Assembly: GCA_963714405.1 (NCBI GenBank)
Contig: CAVQOH010000001.1
Coordinates: 558,001 to 622,000 of the forward strand
Direction: 5' to 3'
DNA length: 64,000 bases
Origin: JAZGGS01 sp963714405
GTDB lineage: Bacteria > Bacteroidota > Ignavibacteria > Ignavibacteriales > Ignavibacteriaceae
In this document: in pieces, positions 10,036 to 17,686 of the stretch
Position numbering within the stretch: the first letter of the stretch is position 1
Layout: each line of letters begins with the position of its first letter
Program-made: the position numbers and the translations under genes
Notes under the pieces: generated by a model
The model's database searches: none
What the model was told of the DNA's origin: nothing
Seen by the model: only the letters and a program-made list of their open reading frames with translations

Positions 10036-11715
10036 TTAATAATTTAATGTAAAACGAATTAAACCGTAGCTATTATAGTTTTTTATACTTTCTGTAAGAT
10101 TTGATTCAATGTTGTAATTATAAATTATATCAAAAATAAAATCGCGTGAGGGTTCTATTCTCAACCCAATTTCAAACACATCATTGTTAATTCTTATACC
10201 ATCTAAAAACTTTGCGGTTTTACTATCTGGACTAGCACCATGACTTAAATAAATATCACCGCCAACATTTTTAGCCAGATTGCCATCTTCATCATAAATA
10301 TTCTCCCCCCTCCTAACGTGTGCATAGAATAGATTTAAACGAATCCAGTCATTAAAATTGTACGATAAGCGCGTATATAATTCATCAGAATTTGGACCGA
10401 TTTTATGACCAAGATTTTTTCCAAACGCAGTATAAACATTCATGCTATCAAAATGAGTGTAAACAAAAGGACGAATTCTTGTATATTCTAATATTAATGA
10501 AAGATCATCAATTGAAAATGGTCGATACCAAAAAGCACCAAGTTGGTACGCTGTTTTGTTTGTGTATTTATCAAGTTCCTGGAGATTTGAAAGTATATCT
10601 TCATCAAGAAAAAATGTTGCCTGCAGTTCAAAATTTTTAATGAAGCCAGTCTGAAAATCCAGGAAAAAATTCGCATTATCTCTATCCAGAGTTGAATGCT
10701 CAATAAATTTATAAAAGCCAATTGGTGTTAAATATGCAATTTCAATACCACGGTTTGAATAAAGAATGCTTTCTCCAAATCCAATATCAAATAGGTTTTC
10801 AAATTTTAATTTAAAACGATGGTAAGCCCAATATTTTGTAAACCTATTGCTTCTATTCATACTAAAATCTCCAACAGTAGAAGCATGAATTGATGTAAGG
10901 TTTAAAATTCCGTAATCAAAATTAAATTGAATAAAGTCCAGCGGTGGATTATCCCCCGAAAGTACAAGTTTGCTGCTGTAACCGTATCCCGCTGTTTTAT
11001 GCTCCCTTCCCACCTGTAATGAAAGGTTCATACCTTCAGTAGGTTGCGTATGATATTTTATATAACCGGTTGTAAAATCATAATTACTTATATTTTCAGT
11101 ATTTTCAATCCATTTAAAACTATAAAGCACTCTTGGTTCAATCAACTCAGCCACTTCACGTTTACCGCTTGCTCCGCCTTTAAGGATAGATAGATTGTAC
11201 CCAAGATGATTAAAAACTGTTCCGCGAAAATTAAATCCAACATCAAATAAGCTGCTGTTATTAATTTTCGGTTTAAAAGTTTGCCCGTAATAAAAATGTC
11301 CCAGCAAATCCACATAAAAATTTGCATCATCATTTTTAAATGCATACAAATATTTTACTTTGTTTGAAAATACTTCTGATAAACTTGTTGAAAAATTCTT
11401 TTGAGGATGAAAGAAATACGTAGTTGTATCAGCACTTAACCCTTCAAAAAAATCTTCGCAGTATCTTTTTAGTAATTTAATTTCAGTTGAACTTAGTTCA
11501 TTGATGTTTTTATTTATTAATTCAAGGTGATTTTTAACTTCAAATCTCGATAGATTAGGTAAATCTTCATTTATGTAAGGGATTATACCTTTCACTTTCA
11601 TTTCCTTAAGAAAAGTATAAACAGGATGTTCAAGAGGTACATTTTCTACCTGAGCAAAGCTAAGGCATGATAAAATGTGAAAAATTAAAATTAAGTGAAG
11701 TAAAAATAATTTCAT
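10036..11715 (-). CDS. Wzi-like capsule assembly outer-membrane protein
   Basis: This 559-residue protein has a signal peptide (residues 1-21) and an N-terminal segment 'HPVYTFLKEMKVKGII' typical of Wzi-like proteins in this phylum. A long beta-barrel region follows, with repeated aromatic strands ending in 'YGLIRFTLNY'. Wzi proteins anchor or organise capsular polysaccharide at the outer membrane. It lies about 250 bases upstream of the C25/polyglutamate set in the same direction. The assignment rests on overall layout rather than on catalytic residues, so it is moderate. Confidence 0.65.
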   Translation of the reverse strand: MKLFLLHLILIFHILSCLSFAQVENVPLEHPVYTFLKEMKVKGIIPYINEDLPNLSRFEVKNHLELINKNINELSSTEIKLLKRYCEDFFEGLSADTTTYFFHPQKNFSTSLSEVFSNKVKYLYAFKNDDANFYVDLLGHFYYGQTFKPKINNSSLFDVGFNFRGTVFNHLGYNLSILKGGASGKREVAELIEPRVLYSFKWIENTENISNYDFTTGYIKYHTQPTEGMNLSLQVGREHKTAGYGYSSKLVLSGDNPPLDFIQFNFDYGILNLTSIHASTVGDFSMNRSNRFTKYWAYHRFKLKFENLFDIGFGESILYSNRGIEIAYLTPIGFYKFIEHSTLDRDNANFFLDFQTGFIKNFELQATFFLDEDILSNLQELDKYTNKTAYQLGAFWYRPFSIDDLSLILEYTRIRPFVYTHFDSMNVYTAFGKNLGHKIGPNSDELYTRLSYNFNDWIRLNLFYAHVRRGENIYDEDGNLAKNVGGDIYLSHGASPDSKTAKFLDGIRINNDVFEIGLRIEPSRDFIFDIIYNYNIESNLTESIKNYNSYGLIRFTLNY

Positions 11716-11767
11716 AGAATGTAATATTTATGATTTAGATAGGATTAAATATACAAATTAGAACCAT

Positions 11768-13786
11768 TTACTTTTTTAACCACTCTTCAATTTTTGCTGC
11801 AATCTTTTCTGGTGTAAAACCATAAAATTCTGCAAGATGCTGCCACGGTGCTGATTTTCCAAAATCATTTAAATCTATAAGTAATAAATCTTGCCTTAAT
11901 ATATCTCCCCAACCACTTGTTTTAGCAGCTTCAATAACAACTACTTTTGAATCATCAGGAAATAGTTCATTAATATAATTTATCGATTGCTTATGCAGTA
12001 GTGTTAATGATGGAACAGAAACTACTCTTACAGAAAATTCATCCTCTAATATTTTTGCAGCTTTAACTGCGACAGTTAATTCAGATCCGTTTGAAGCAAT
12101 TACTATTTCGGATTTATCAGATTTCTCTTTGTAAGCAATGTAAGCGCCTTTGAACATCAATCCAGTATTAAATTCAGTGTTTCTTTCTACCGAGCTTATT
12201 TTCTGTCGTGATAATATCAATGCTGTAGGTCCATCTTTTTTTCTTAATGCAAATAACCACGCTGCTAGCATTTCAGATCCATCTGCTGGTCTTATTAAGG
12301 TAAGATTGGGAATCAAATTCAAAGATGCTGTTTGCTCAACTGGTTGATGAGTCGGTCCGTCTTCACCAAGAAAAATGGAATCATGTGTGAATACATAAAT
12401 AACTTGCAGTTTTGAAAGAGCTGCAAGTCTTATTGCAGGGCGCATATAATCAGAAAAAACTAAAAATGTTGCACCGTAAGGTATGAATGCACCATATAAA
12501 GCCATTCCATTTAAAATTGCACCCATTCCGTGTTCACGTATTCCAAAATGAAAATTTCTCCCGGAAAAATTTTCTTTTACAATCGATTCGAAATTTTTCA
12601 TTATAGTATTTGTGGAAGGAGCTAAATCTGCAGAACCACCCACAAAGTATGGAATATATTCCCCAATTTTTTGTATTATCTGCCCTGAATGAGATCGTGT
12701 AGCGCTTTCTTTTTTAAGCTCTTCGCTGTACAAAAGTGATTCAAGATTATCAGGTAAATTTTTATTAATGTATGATTCATATTCATAAGCCAATTTAGGA
12801 TTTTCTTGTTCCCACTTTTTAAAATCATACACCCAATTTTTGTATTCATCCTTTAATTTAGCATTTCTTCTTAAAAATATTTCTTTTACTTCTTCGGGTA
12901 TAAAAAAGTCTTCTTCATATTTCCAGCCAAGATTTTCTTTTGTTTTAGCTAACTCTTCCATTCCAAGCGGCGAACCATGCACCCCAGCAGTATTGGCTTT
13001 GTTCGGGCTGCCAAATCCAATTGTAGTTTTTGCAATAATTAAAGATGGTTTTTCTTTCTCTCTCTGTGCTTGTTTAATTGCATCTTCAATTTCTTTATGA
13101 TTATGACCATCAATTGTAATTGTGTGCCACCCATAAGATTCAAATCGTTGTTCAACTTTATCAGAGTAAGTAAGATTAGTTTTTCCTTCTATTGTAATCT
13201 TATTATCATCATATATATAAATTATGTTTCCCAATCCAAGAAAACCTGAATAGGATGCAGCTTCAGCAGCAACTCCCTCCATTAAATCGCCATCGCTTAC
13301 AATACCGTAAACAAAATGCTCTCCAAATAATTTATAATCATCAACATTAAATCTAGTAGCCATCATTTTTGAAGCGATTGCCATACCCACACCATTTGCA
13401 AACCCTTGTCCCAAAGGACCTGTAGTAACTTCAACACCTGGTAGGCAGCCAACTTCTGGATGACCCGGGGTTTTGCTGTTTAATTGCCTGAACGCTCTTA
13501 TATCATCAAGAGTTACATTATAACCGCTTAAATAGAGTAGAGAATAAAGTAACATTGAACCATGTCCGGCAGATAATACAAAGCGGTCACGGTTAATCCA
13601 GTTTGGATCATCCGGATTAAATTTCAAAAACTTGGTCCATAAAATATATCCTACATCAGCCATGCCCAGCGGCATACCGGGATGCCCGGAATTTGCTTTC
13701 TGTATTGCCTCCACACAAAGTATTCTAATTGTATTAACTGCTAGGTTATCTAATTCATGAGTTTCTGCTACATTGTGAATTGACAT
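11768..13786 (-). CDS. tkt: transketolase
   Basis: This complete 672-residue, single-chain transketolase moves two-carbon units between sugar phosphates in the pentose phosphate pathway, using thiamine diphosphate. Family blocks are GHPGMPLGMAD near residue 36, the catalytic-site segments LSAGHGSMLLY and TTGPLGQG, the ThDP-binding stretch VSDGDLMEG...N near 165, the pyrimidine domain with FGIREHGMGA near 420, and THDSIFLGEDGPTHQP. Nothing is missing. It ends 53 bases before the Wzi-like gene and starts about 120 bases from the left edge of the genomic island, so it is the last host gene before the insertion. Confidence 0.97.
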   Translation of the reverse strand: MSIHNVAETHELDNLAVNTIRILCVEAIQKANSGHPGMPLGMADVGYILWTKFLKFNPDDPNWINRDRFVLSAGHGSMLLYSLLYLSGYNVTLDDIRAFRQLNSKTPGHPEVGCLPGVEVTTGPLGQGFANGVGMAIASKMMATRFNVDDYKLFGEHFVYGIVSDGDLMEGVAAEAASYSGFLGLGNIIYIYDDNKITIEGKTNLTYSDKVEQRFESYGWHTITIDGHNHKEIEDAIKQAQREKEKPSLIIAKTTIGFGSPNKANTAGVHGSPLGMEELAKTKENLGWKYEEDFFIPEEVKEIFLRRNAKLKDEYKNWVYDFKKWEQENPKLAYEYESYINKNLPDNLESLLYSEELKKESATRSHSGQIIQKIGEYIPYFVGGSADLAPSTNTIMKNFESIVKENFSGRNFHFGIREHGMGAILNGMALYGAFIPYGATFLVFSDYMRPAIRLAALSKLQVIYVFTHDSIFLGEDGPTHQPVEQTASLNLIPNLTLIRPADGSEMLAAWLFALRKKDGPTALILSRQKISSVERNTEFNTGLMFKGAYIAYKEKSDKSEIVIASNGSELTVAVKAAKILEDEFSVRVVSVPSLTLLHKQSINYINELFPDDSKVVVIEAAKTSGWGDILRQDLLLIDLNDFGKSAPWQHLAEFYGFTPEKIAAKIEEWLKK

Positions 13787-13875
13787 TTGAAATCCTTGTT
13801 AAGAAAAAAATTGATTGCCAAATTTACAAAATAAATTTTTCCAATCAGTAATAGTATTAGTGTGACTATTTAAAA

Positions 13876-13902
13876 ATAAAAAAGCCGCTGAAATAGCGGC
13901 TT
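13876..13902 (-). terminator. rho-independent terminator, originally downstream of tRNA-Asp
   Basis: There is a perfect 8-bp stem (AAGCCGCT with AGCGGCTT, 13882-13902) followed on the minus strand by a run of T. It lies directly downstream of the tRNA-Asp 3' fragment at the island's left edge. It was most likely the terminator of the tRNA gene before the island separated the two. Confidence 0.8.
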
Positions 13903-13908
13903 AACTAA

Positions 13909-13951
13909 GCGGGGCCGACGAGACTCGAACTCGCGACCTCCTGCGTGACAG
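13909..13951 (-). repeat. left attachment site: 43-bp 3' fragment of tRNA-Asp
   Basis: These 43 bases are identical to 28669-28711, the 3' half of the intact tRNA-Asp gene (anticodon loop side, T arm, acceptor strand). After one mismatch three more bases agree, then the two copies differ. The 5' half of the tRNA is absent here. This is the expected left-over of site-specific integration into the 3' end of a tRNA gene. Confidence 0.92.
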
Positions 13952-14000
13952 ACAGTGGGATTTTGGGCTTTTTGCCTTAAAAATCATAATTTTTCGGCAC

Positions 14001-14053
14001 TCCATACATACTCCATACATATTCCATACTGAGAAGAAAGGAAACTCAGTATG
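14001..14053. repeat. left-end TCCATAC array, candidate integrase arm sites
   Basis: TCCATAC occurs three times as direct repeats at 14001, 14012 and 14023, exactly 11 bp apart. It is followed by an inverted pair CATACTGAG / CTCAGTATG (14025-14053). The right end of the island has the same heptamer with the same period. Regular one-helical-turn spacing next to an att core is typical of arm-type sites bound by tyrosine recombinases or their accessory factors. The binding protein is not known. Confidence 0.65.
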
Positions 14054-14141
14054 TATTTAGTACAAAATATAAAGTCTCCTTATTGACCTGCCCCCCAAAA
14101 AGAGATCCAATTGTTAAATTAGGATCAAAGGAGAAAAAGAT

Positions 14142-14420
14142 ATGGGTAAAAAGAGATATACGGGCGAGCAGATCATCAGTAAGCTTCGGGAAGCAGAGGT
14201 ATTACAGTCGAGTGGTCTAAGCATAACAGAGATAAGCCGTCAGCTTGGGATAAAGGATCAGACCTATTACAAGTGGCGAAAAGAGTATGGAGGAATGCGG
14301 GTAGATCAGGCAAAGAGACTCAAGGAGATTGAGCAAGAAAACAGTAGACTAAAGAAACTGGTAGCTGACCTGTCACTGGATAATGCCATACTAAAGGAGA
14401 CAGTCCGGGGAAACTATTAA
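14142..14420 (+). CDS. IS3-family transposase OrfA
   Basis: This 92-residue DNA-binding part of an IS3-family transposase has a helix-turn-helix (about residues 5-50, with ITEISRQLGIKDQTYYKWRKEYGG) and a C-terminal leucine-zipper-like coiled coil (about 55-85). It begins with ATG shortly after AAAGGAG. It ends at TAA 14418, right after a slippery heptamer, so part of the ribosomes are expected to shift into orfB and make the full OrfAB transposase. Confidence 0.93.
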   Translation: MGKKRYTGEQIISKLREAEVLQSSGLSITEISRQLGIKDQTYYKWRKEYGGMRVDQAKRLKEIEQENSRLKKLVADLSLDNAILKETVRGNY

Positions 14421-14442
14421 GCCCGGAAAAGAAGCGCCGGGC
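14408..14442 (+). promoter_or_regulatory. -1 programmed frameshift signal of the IS transposase
   Basis: The heptamer G GGA AAC (14408-14414) is in the orfA frame and fits the X XXY YYZ rule. Six bases later a stem GCCCGG (14421-14426) pairs perfectly with CCGGGC (14437-14442). A -1 shift here leads directly into orfB (CTA TTA AGC CCG...). Heptamer, spacer and hairpin are visible in the sequence; actual frameshifting is inferred. Confidence 0.75.
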
Positions 14443-15262
14443 AGTCCAGAGTGTAGTGGAAAAGTTGAAAGTATCAGAACGGAGAGTCTGTAAACTATTG
14501 GGTCAGCCTAGATCAGCACAGCGTAGGAAAGTCAAGCCGAGAGATGATGAGCAGGCATTAAGGAAAGAGATAGTGAGGTTAGCCTGTGATTATGGTCGTT
14601 ATGGTTATAGAAGAATAACAGCTTTACTGAAGGATCGGGGATGGAAAGTAAACCATAAACGAGTTGAGAGGATATGGAGACAAGAAGGACTAAAAGTGCC
14701 ACAGAAGCAGCCAAAGAGAAGAAGGTTGTGGTTAAACGATGGTTCTTGCATAAGATTAAAACCACTGTATCCAAATCACGTATGGAGCTACGATTTTGTT
14801 GCAGACAGAACAACAGACGGAAGACCGATAAGGATGCTGACCGTCATAGATGAATACACAAGAGAATGTTTAAGCATACATACTCATAGACAAATCAAGG
14901 CGCCAGAGGTTCTTTATAAACTTTCAGAACTATTTATTGCAAAAGGAGTCCCGGATCATATACGTTCAGATAACGGGTCTGAATTTACTGCAAAATTGGT
15001 AAGAGAATGGTTAGAAAGATTGGGAGTAAAAACATTATTTATCGAGCTGGGGAGTCCCTGGGAAAACGGTTACATAGAATCATTTAATGGAAAATTAAGG
15101 GATGAGCTATTGAACGGAGAAATATTTGATAATATTTTAGAAGCAAGAGTTATTATAGAACAATGGAGAGAACATTACAATAAAATCAGACCGCATAGTT
15201 CGTTAAATTTTCGACCTCCGGTACCGGAGGTAATGATCCCTCATCAATATGCCAGTGCTTGA
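14414..15262 (+). CDS. IS3-family transposase OrfB (DDE catalytic part)
   Basis: This catalytic part of the transposase is read after a -1 shift from orfA. An internal GTG start at 14456 would give 268 residues on its own. It contains a helix-turn-helix region (YGYRRITALLKDRGW) and a DDE integrase core: first Asp in WSYDFVADRT, second in IRSDNGSEF, and Glu in NGYIESFNGKLRDE, with RPHSSLNFRPP near the end. All three acidic residues are present and the length is normal, so the enzyme is probably active. It cuts and joins the ends of the IS. Confidence 0.94.
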   Translation, partial: LLSPEKKRRAVQSVVEKLKVSERRVCKLLGQPRSAQRRKVKPRDDEQALRKEIVRLACDYGRYGYRRITALLKDRGWKVNHKRVERIWRQEGLKVPQKQPKRRRLWLNDGSCIRLKPLYPNHVWSYDFVADRTTDGRPIRMLTVIDEYTRECLSIHTHRQIKAPEVLYKLSELFIAKGVPDHIRSDNGSEFTAKLVREWLERLGVKTLFIELGSPWENGYIESFNGKLRDELLNGEIFDNILEARVIIEQWREHYNKIRPHSSLNFRPPVPEVMIPHQYASA

Positions 15263-15466
15263 TGATGGATTTACTAACTTATGCATTGGTACCATTATAT
15301 GGGGCAGGTCAGTTGCCATCCTGCAGCCTCACTGATATTACGGCATTGGTAGTTGTTTAAGTAAGAAATATTGTAGATCATTTTTTCAAGGAACAAACTT
15401 TTTACCGGATCGATCGGCCGAAAAATATTTTTTATTACTCTATTGACTTTTTACTTATTAAAGATG

Positions 15467-15841
15467 TTAGGCAGAGCGGATTTCTGTTACTTGAGACTTA
15501 TAATATTTCCAAATACCTTCAACCAATTTAAATATATCTGTAAACAGAACTATGTGATTGAACTCAAAAGCTTGATATTTTCCAGAAATTATTCCTTTCC
15601 CAGTAACTAAACCAATACTGTTAACTGTTTCGTATTTTACATCCTCAACTAAATATTTTGTTATCTCTACACCATTAGGTTTGAAATTATTTAATATATC
15701 CCTTTTTGTTTCAATGGTCCCGTGTAAACTAAAGCCTATATATTCATCTGAAATTATTTTATCTAATTTTTCAACATCACGTTCTATTAAAGCATTTTTA
15801 AAGGAATTAAAAACATTTGACAATAATTCTTCGTTTTCCAT
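15467..15841 (-). CDS. NTF2-like / SnoaL-type protein (cassette gene)
   Basis: This 124-residue protein has the layout of the nuclear-transport-factor-2-like family (DUF4440 type): an N-terminal helix pair 'FNSFKNALIERDVEKLDKIISDEYIGF', then a curved beta-sheet with 'GLVTGKGIISGKYQ' and 'FTDIFKLVEGIWKYYKSQ'. Such folds serve as small enzymes or binding proteins; the ligand is not predictable. AAAGGAG lies 6 bases before the ATG. The stop codon is formed by the GCCTAAC core, so the gene fills its cassette exactly. It is the last cassette, next to the IS. Confidence 0.75.
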   Translation of the reverse strand: MENEELLSNVFNSFKNALIERDVEKLDKIISDEYIGFSLHGTIETKRDILNNFKPNGVEITKYLVEDVKYETVNSIGLVTGKGIISGKYQAFEFNHIVLFTDIFKLVEGIWKYYKSQVTEIRSA

Positions 15842-15864
15842 TAAATACTCCTTTGGTTTACTCT

Positions 15865-16054
15865 GCCTAACGGCAATGCAACTAAAGCGCCGCCCATAAA
15901 ATAAATATTACTTTTTATTAGTAAATGAATTAAATATTTATAAAATATAGTTTACAGTAAAAATTAAAACAATAATGTTTGCTAAACCATCAACACATCA
16001 ATTCTAAAAGTGAGCGCATCGAAAGATGCGGTCGCTTTGAGTTGCTTGTTAGGC
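15865..16054 (-). repeat. attC-like recombination site 1
   Basis: The site is bounded by GCCTAAC (15865-15871) and GTTAGGC (16048-16054). Inner arms GCAACTAAAGCG and CGCTTTGAGTTGC pair with a single unpaired G. The apical part is AT-rich with a small CGCATC-GAAA-GATGCG hairpin. It is identical to site 2. Confidence 0.75.
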
Positions 16055-16066
16055 TGTTTTAATTTA

Positions 16067-16513
16067 TTAGAAATCATTTATGTCCATTTCCCCTACGACA
16101 TTTATAAAAACAGGTTCGTAAGAAAATGTAACCTCTACCGGAGTATTTTTATTACCTAAAAGATTCGTTCCACTTTTAAAATTAACATTTGCAAATTTAA
16201 CTCTTCCTCTAAACCAATAATCCTGAAAATTAGTGAATCCGTGAAATATCACATTTTCTAATCGAAATATTGCTTTATCATTTACGTGGTCACCCAGTGA
16301 AAAATCGGCTTCTTTCAGAAACTCGCAATTTTCAATCAACAATCCATTTAGAAAATATGCAGCTTGAAATGAAGCATTATTAATTTTACAGTTTATTATA
16401 GAAACGGACTCTTTAAAGGAACAATAAATAAGCTCAAGATCTTCAATAAGTTTATCTTTAATAATTAATTTTTCTGAATAATCTTTTTCTATATAAATTT
16501 TATCATCCATCAC
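16067..16513 (-). CDS. pentapeptide-like repeat protein, second copy (cassette gene)
   Basis: This 148-residue protein is identical to the product of 16744-17190. It consists of short repeats with regularly spaced aromatic and aliphatic residues (SFKESVSIINCKINNASFQ..., NVIFHGFTNFQDYWFRG), the pattern of pentapeptide-type right-handed beta-helix proteins. No signal peptide is present, so it is probably cytoplasmic. Function is unknown; some family members protect DNA gyrase, but nothing here shows that. Two ATG codons in tandem are possible starts. The gene is followed directly by an attC-like site, as a cassette gene should be. Confidence 0.72.
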   Translation of the reverse strand: MMDDKIYIEKDYSEKLIIKDKLIEDLELIYCSFKESVSIINCKINNASFQAAYFLNGLLIENCEFLKEADFSLGDHVNDKAIFRLENVIFHGFTNFQDYWFRGRVKFANVNFKSGTNLLGNKNTPVEVTFSYEPVFINVVGEMDINDF

Positions 16514-16541
16514 ACATAATTCTTGTGAAAATACTTTTACA

Positions 16542-16731
16542 GCCTAACGGCAATGCAACTAAAGCGCCGCCCATAAAATAAATATTACTTTTTATTAGTA
16601 AATGAATTAAATATTTATAAAATATAGTTTACAGTAAAAATTAAAACAATAATGTTTGCTAAACCATCAACACATCAATTCTAAAAGTGAGCGCATCGAA
16701 AGATGCGGTCGCTTTGAGTTGCTTGTTAGGC
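16542..16731 (-). repeat. attC-like recombination site 2
   Basis: The structure is the same as site 1: GCCTAAC at 16542-16548 and GTTAGGC at 16725-16731, with the same paired inner arms and apical hairpin. Together with the gene on its right it makes a 677-bp unit repeated in tandem without a visible difference. Confidence 0.75.
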
Positions 16732-16743
16732 TGTTTTAATTTA

Positions 16744-17190
16744 TTAGAAATCATTTATGTCCATTTCCCCTACGACATTTATAAAAACAGGTTCGTAAGA
16801 AAATGTAACCTCTACCGGAGTATTTTTATTACCTAAAAGATTCGTTCCACTTTTAAAATTAACATTTGCAAATTTAACTCTTCCTCTAAACCAATAATCC
16901 TGAAAATTAGTGAATCCGTGAAATATCACATTTTCTAATCGAAATATTGCTTTATCATTTACGTGGTCACCCAGTGAAAAATCGGCTTCTTTCAGAAACT
17001 CGCAATTTTCAATCAACAATCCATTTAGAAAATATGCAGCTTGAAATGAAGCATTATTAATTTTACAGTTTATTATAGAAACGGACTCTTTAAAGGAACA
17101 ATAAATAAGCTCAAGATCTTCAATAAGTTTATCTTTAATAATTAATTTTTCTGAATAATCTTTTTCTATATAAATTTTATCATCCATCAC
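16744..17190 (-). CDS. pentapeptide-like repeat protein, first copy (cassette gene)
   Basis: This is the first gene of the cassette array, identical in all 148 residues to the copy at 16067-16513. It lies 28 bases after the leading GTTAGGC core (17219-17225 on the plus strand) and ends 12 bases before the attC-like site. The beta-helix type repeat pattern and lack of export signal are as in the other copy. Two identical copies could raise dosage, or they could simply reflect a recent cassette duplication. Confidence 0.72.
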   Translation of the reverse strand: MMDDKIYIEKDYSEKLIIKDKLIEDLELIYCSFKESVSIINCKINNASFQAAYFLNGLLIENCEFLKEADFSLGDHVNDKAIFRLENVIFHGFTNFQDYWFRGRVKFANVNFKSGTNLLGNKNTPVEVTFSYEPVFINVVGEMDINDF

Positions 17191-17261
17191 ACATAATTCT
17201 TGTGAAAATACTTTTACAGCCTAACTATTACTTATACTGCACGATGAATATTATTATATCA

Positions 17262-17290
17262 CGTATATATGCAAGCCGTGCATATATACG
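17262..17290. repeat. perfect 12-bp inverted repeat beside the cassette array
   Basis: CGTATATATGCA and TGCATATATACG flank a 5-base loop. It lies 37 bases outside the first cassette core, where an attI site or cassette promoter would be expected. No T-run follows on either strand, so it does not look like a normal terminator. The rest of 17226-17686 contains no recognised gene. Confidence 0.5.
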
Positions 17291-17538
17291 TTCACATTTC
17301 TTTGTTTTTTGTTAAAAAAGCAACTATTTAAATATTTCTTCTGCATATATATCATCCTTCACTTTTGCCGGATAATAATCGAGCCCAATATATACTTTGC
17401 AGGAATTCATCGTTCTTCCATAAATGAAAAATCATATTTGGCGAGTGTTTCAATTAGTGCTTATATAAATTAATCCTCAGCCTCCATAAAGTCAAAATTA
17501 AAATTGTCAATTCTCTTTACGCAGTCGCTCTCGACTCA

Positions 17539-17621
17539 GTTGTGCAAGCACAACCCTTTCAGGGCTGTCGTCAACTTCGCTAAAGCTCGTTGCCTGGCGG
17601 AGTTTACCTGCCGCACAGCCC
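17539..17621. repeat. GC-rich block of nested hairpins
   Basis: Within AT-rich DNA, GTTGTGC/GCACAAC (17539-17554) forms one hairpin. GGGCTGT (17562) pairs with ACAGCCC (17615-17621) around smaller inverted pieces. It may be a small structured RNA, a remnant of a recombination site, or part of the leader of the following gene. None of these can be shown from sequence alone. Confidence 0.4.
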
Positions 17622-17686
17622 CCGCTTTATGATATTTTTTACTATTTTTCCTGTAAATTATTTACATTATATGTAAGGCGTTATAT

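Larger units (their letters stand above)
14084..15311 (+). mobile_element. IS3-family insertion sequence (IS407-like), 1228 bp
   Basis: The element has terminal inverted repeats TGACCTGCCCC at 14084 and at 15301-15311. It contains the two-frame transposase typical of IS3 elements, orfA then orfB in the -1 frame. It looks complete and is GC-richer than its surroundings, so it is probably a recent arrival. The flanks (TTAT on the left, GTTG on the right) show no target-site duplication. That is unusual for a fresh insertion and suggests an adjacent deletion or recombination after insertion. Confidence 0.9.
15466..17225 (-). other. integron-type gene cassette array without integrase (CALIN)
   Basis: Read on the minus strand, the array shows GTTAGGC, gene, GCCTAAC...GTTAGGC, the same gene and site again, then a third gene ending at GCCTAAC. 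These are the core sites and attC ends of integron cassettes. The two full attC-like sites have paired inner arms (GCAACTAAAGCG with CGCTTTGAGTTGC) that leave one unpaired G, as in known attC sites. The third site is cut off on its far side by the IS. No intI gene or attI was recognised in the window. The sites are long (190 bp), longer than most attC. Confidence 0.75.

Noticed and set aside
13909..13955. Second tRNA-Asp gene at the left island edge
   Set aside because: Only the 3' half is present; the D arm and the 5' acceptor strand are missing.
14001..14029. TCCATAC repeats as LexA boxes, since they share CCATACA with the lexA palindrome
   Set aside because: They are direct repeats at 11-bp steps without the matching inverted half at the right spacing; resemblance is limited to the core. 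A link to SOS-induced excision would need binding data.
14532..14813. Open frame on the minus strand inside the IS
   Set aside because: It is antisense to the catalytic transposase frame, with low-complexity His/Asn and Ser/Leu runs.
15865..17225. Tandem repeat as a CRISPR-like or satellite array
   Set aside because: The unit is 677 bp with a complete gene and integron-type core sites; spacing and content do not fit CRISPR.
17287..17686. Hidden integrase gene beside the cassette array
   Set aside because: No frame in this stretch shows the conserved Arg/His/Tyr blocks of a tyrosine recombinase, and stops are frequent.
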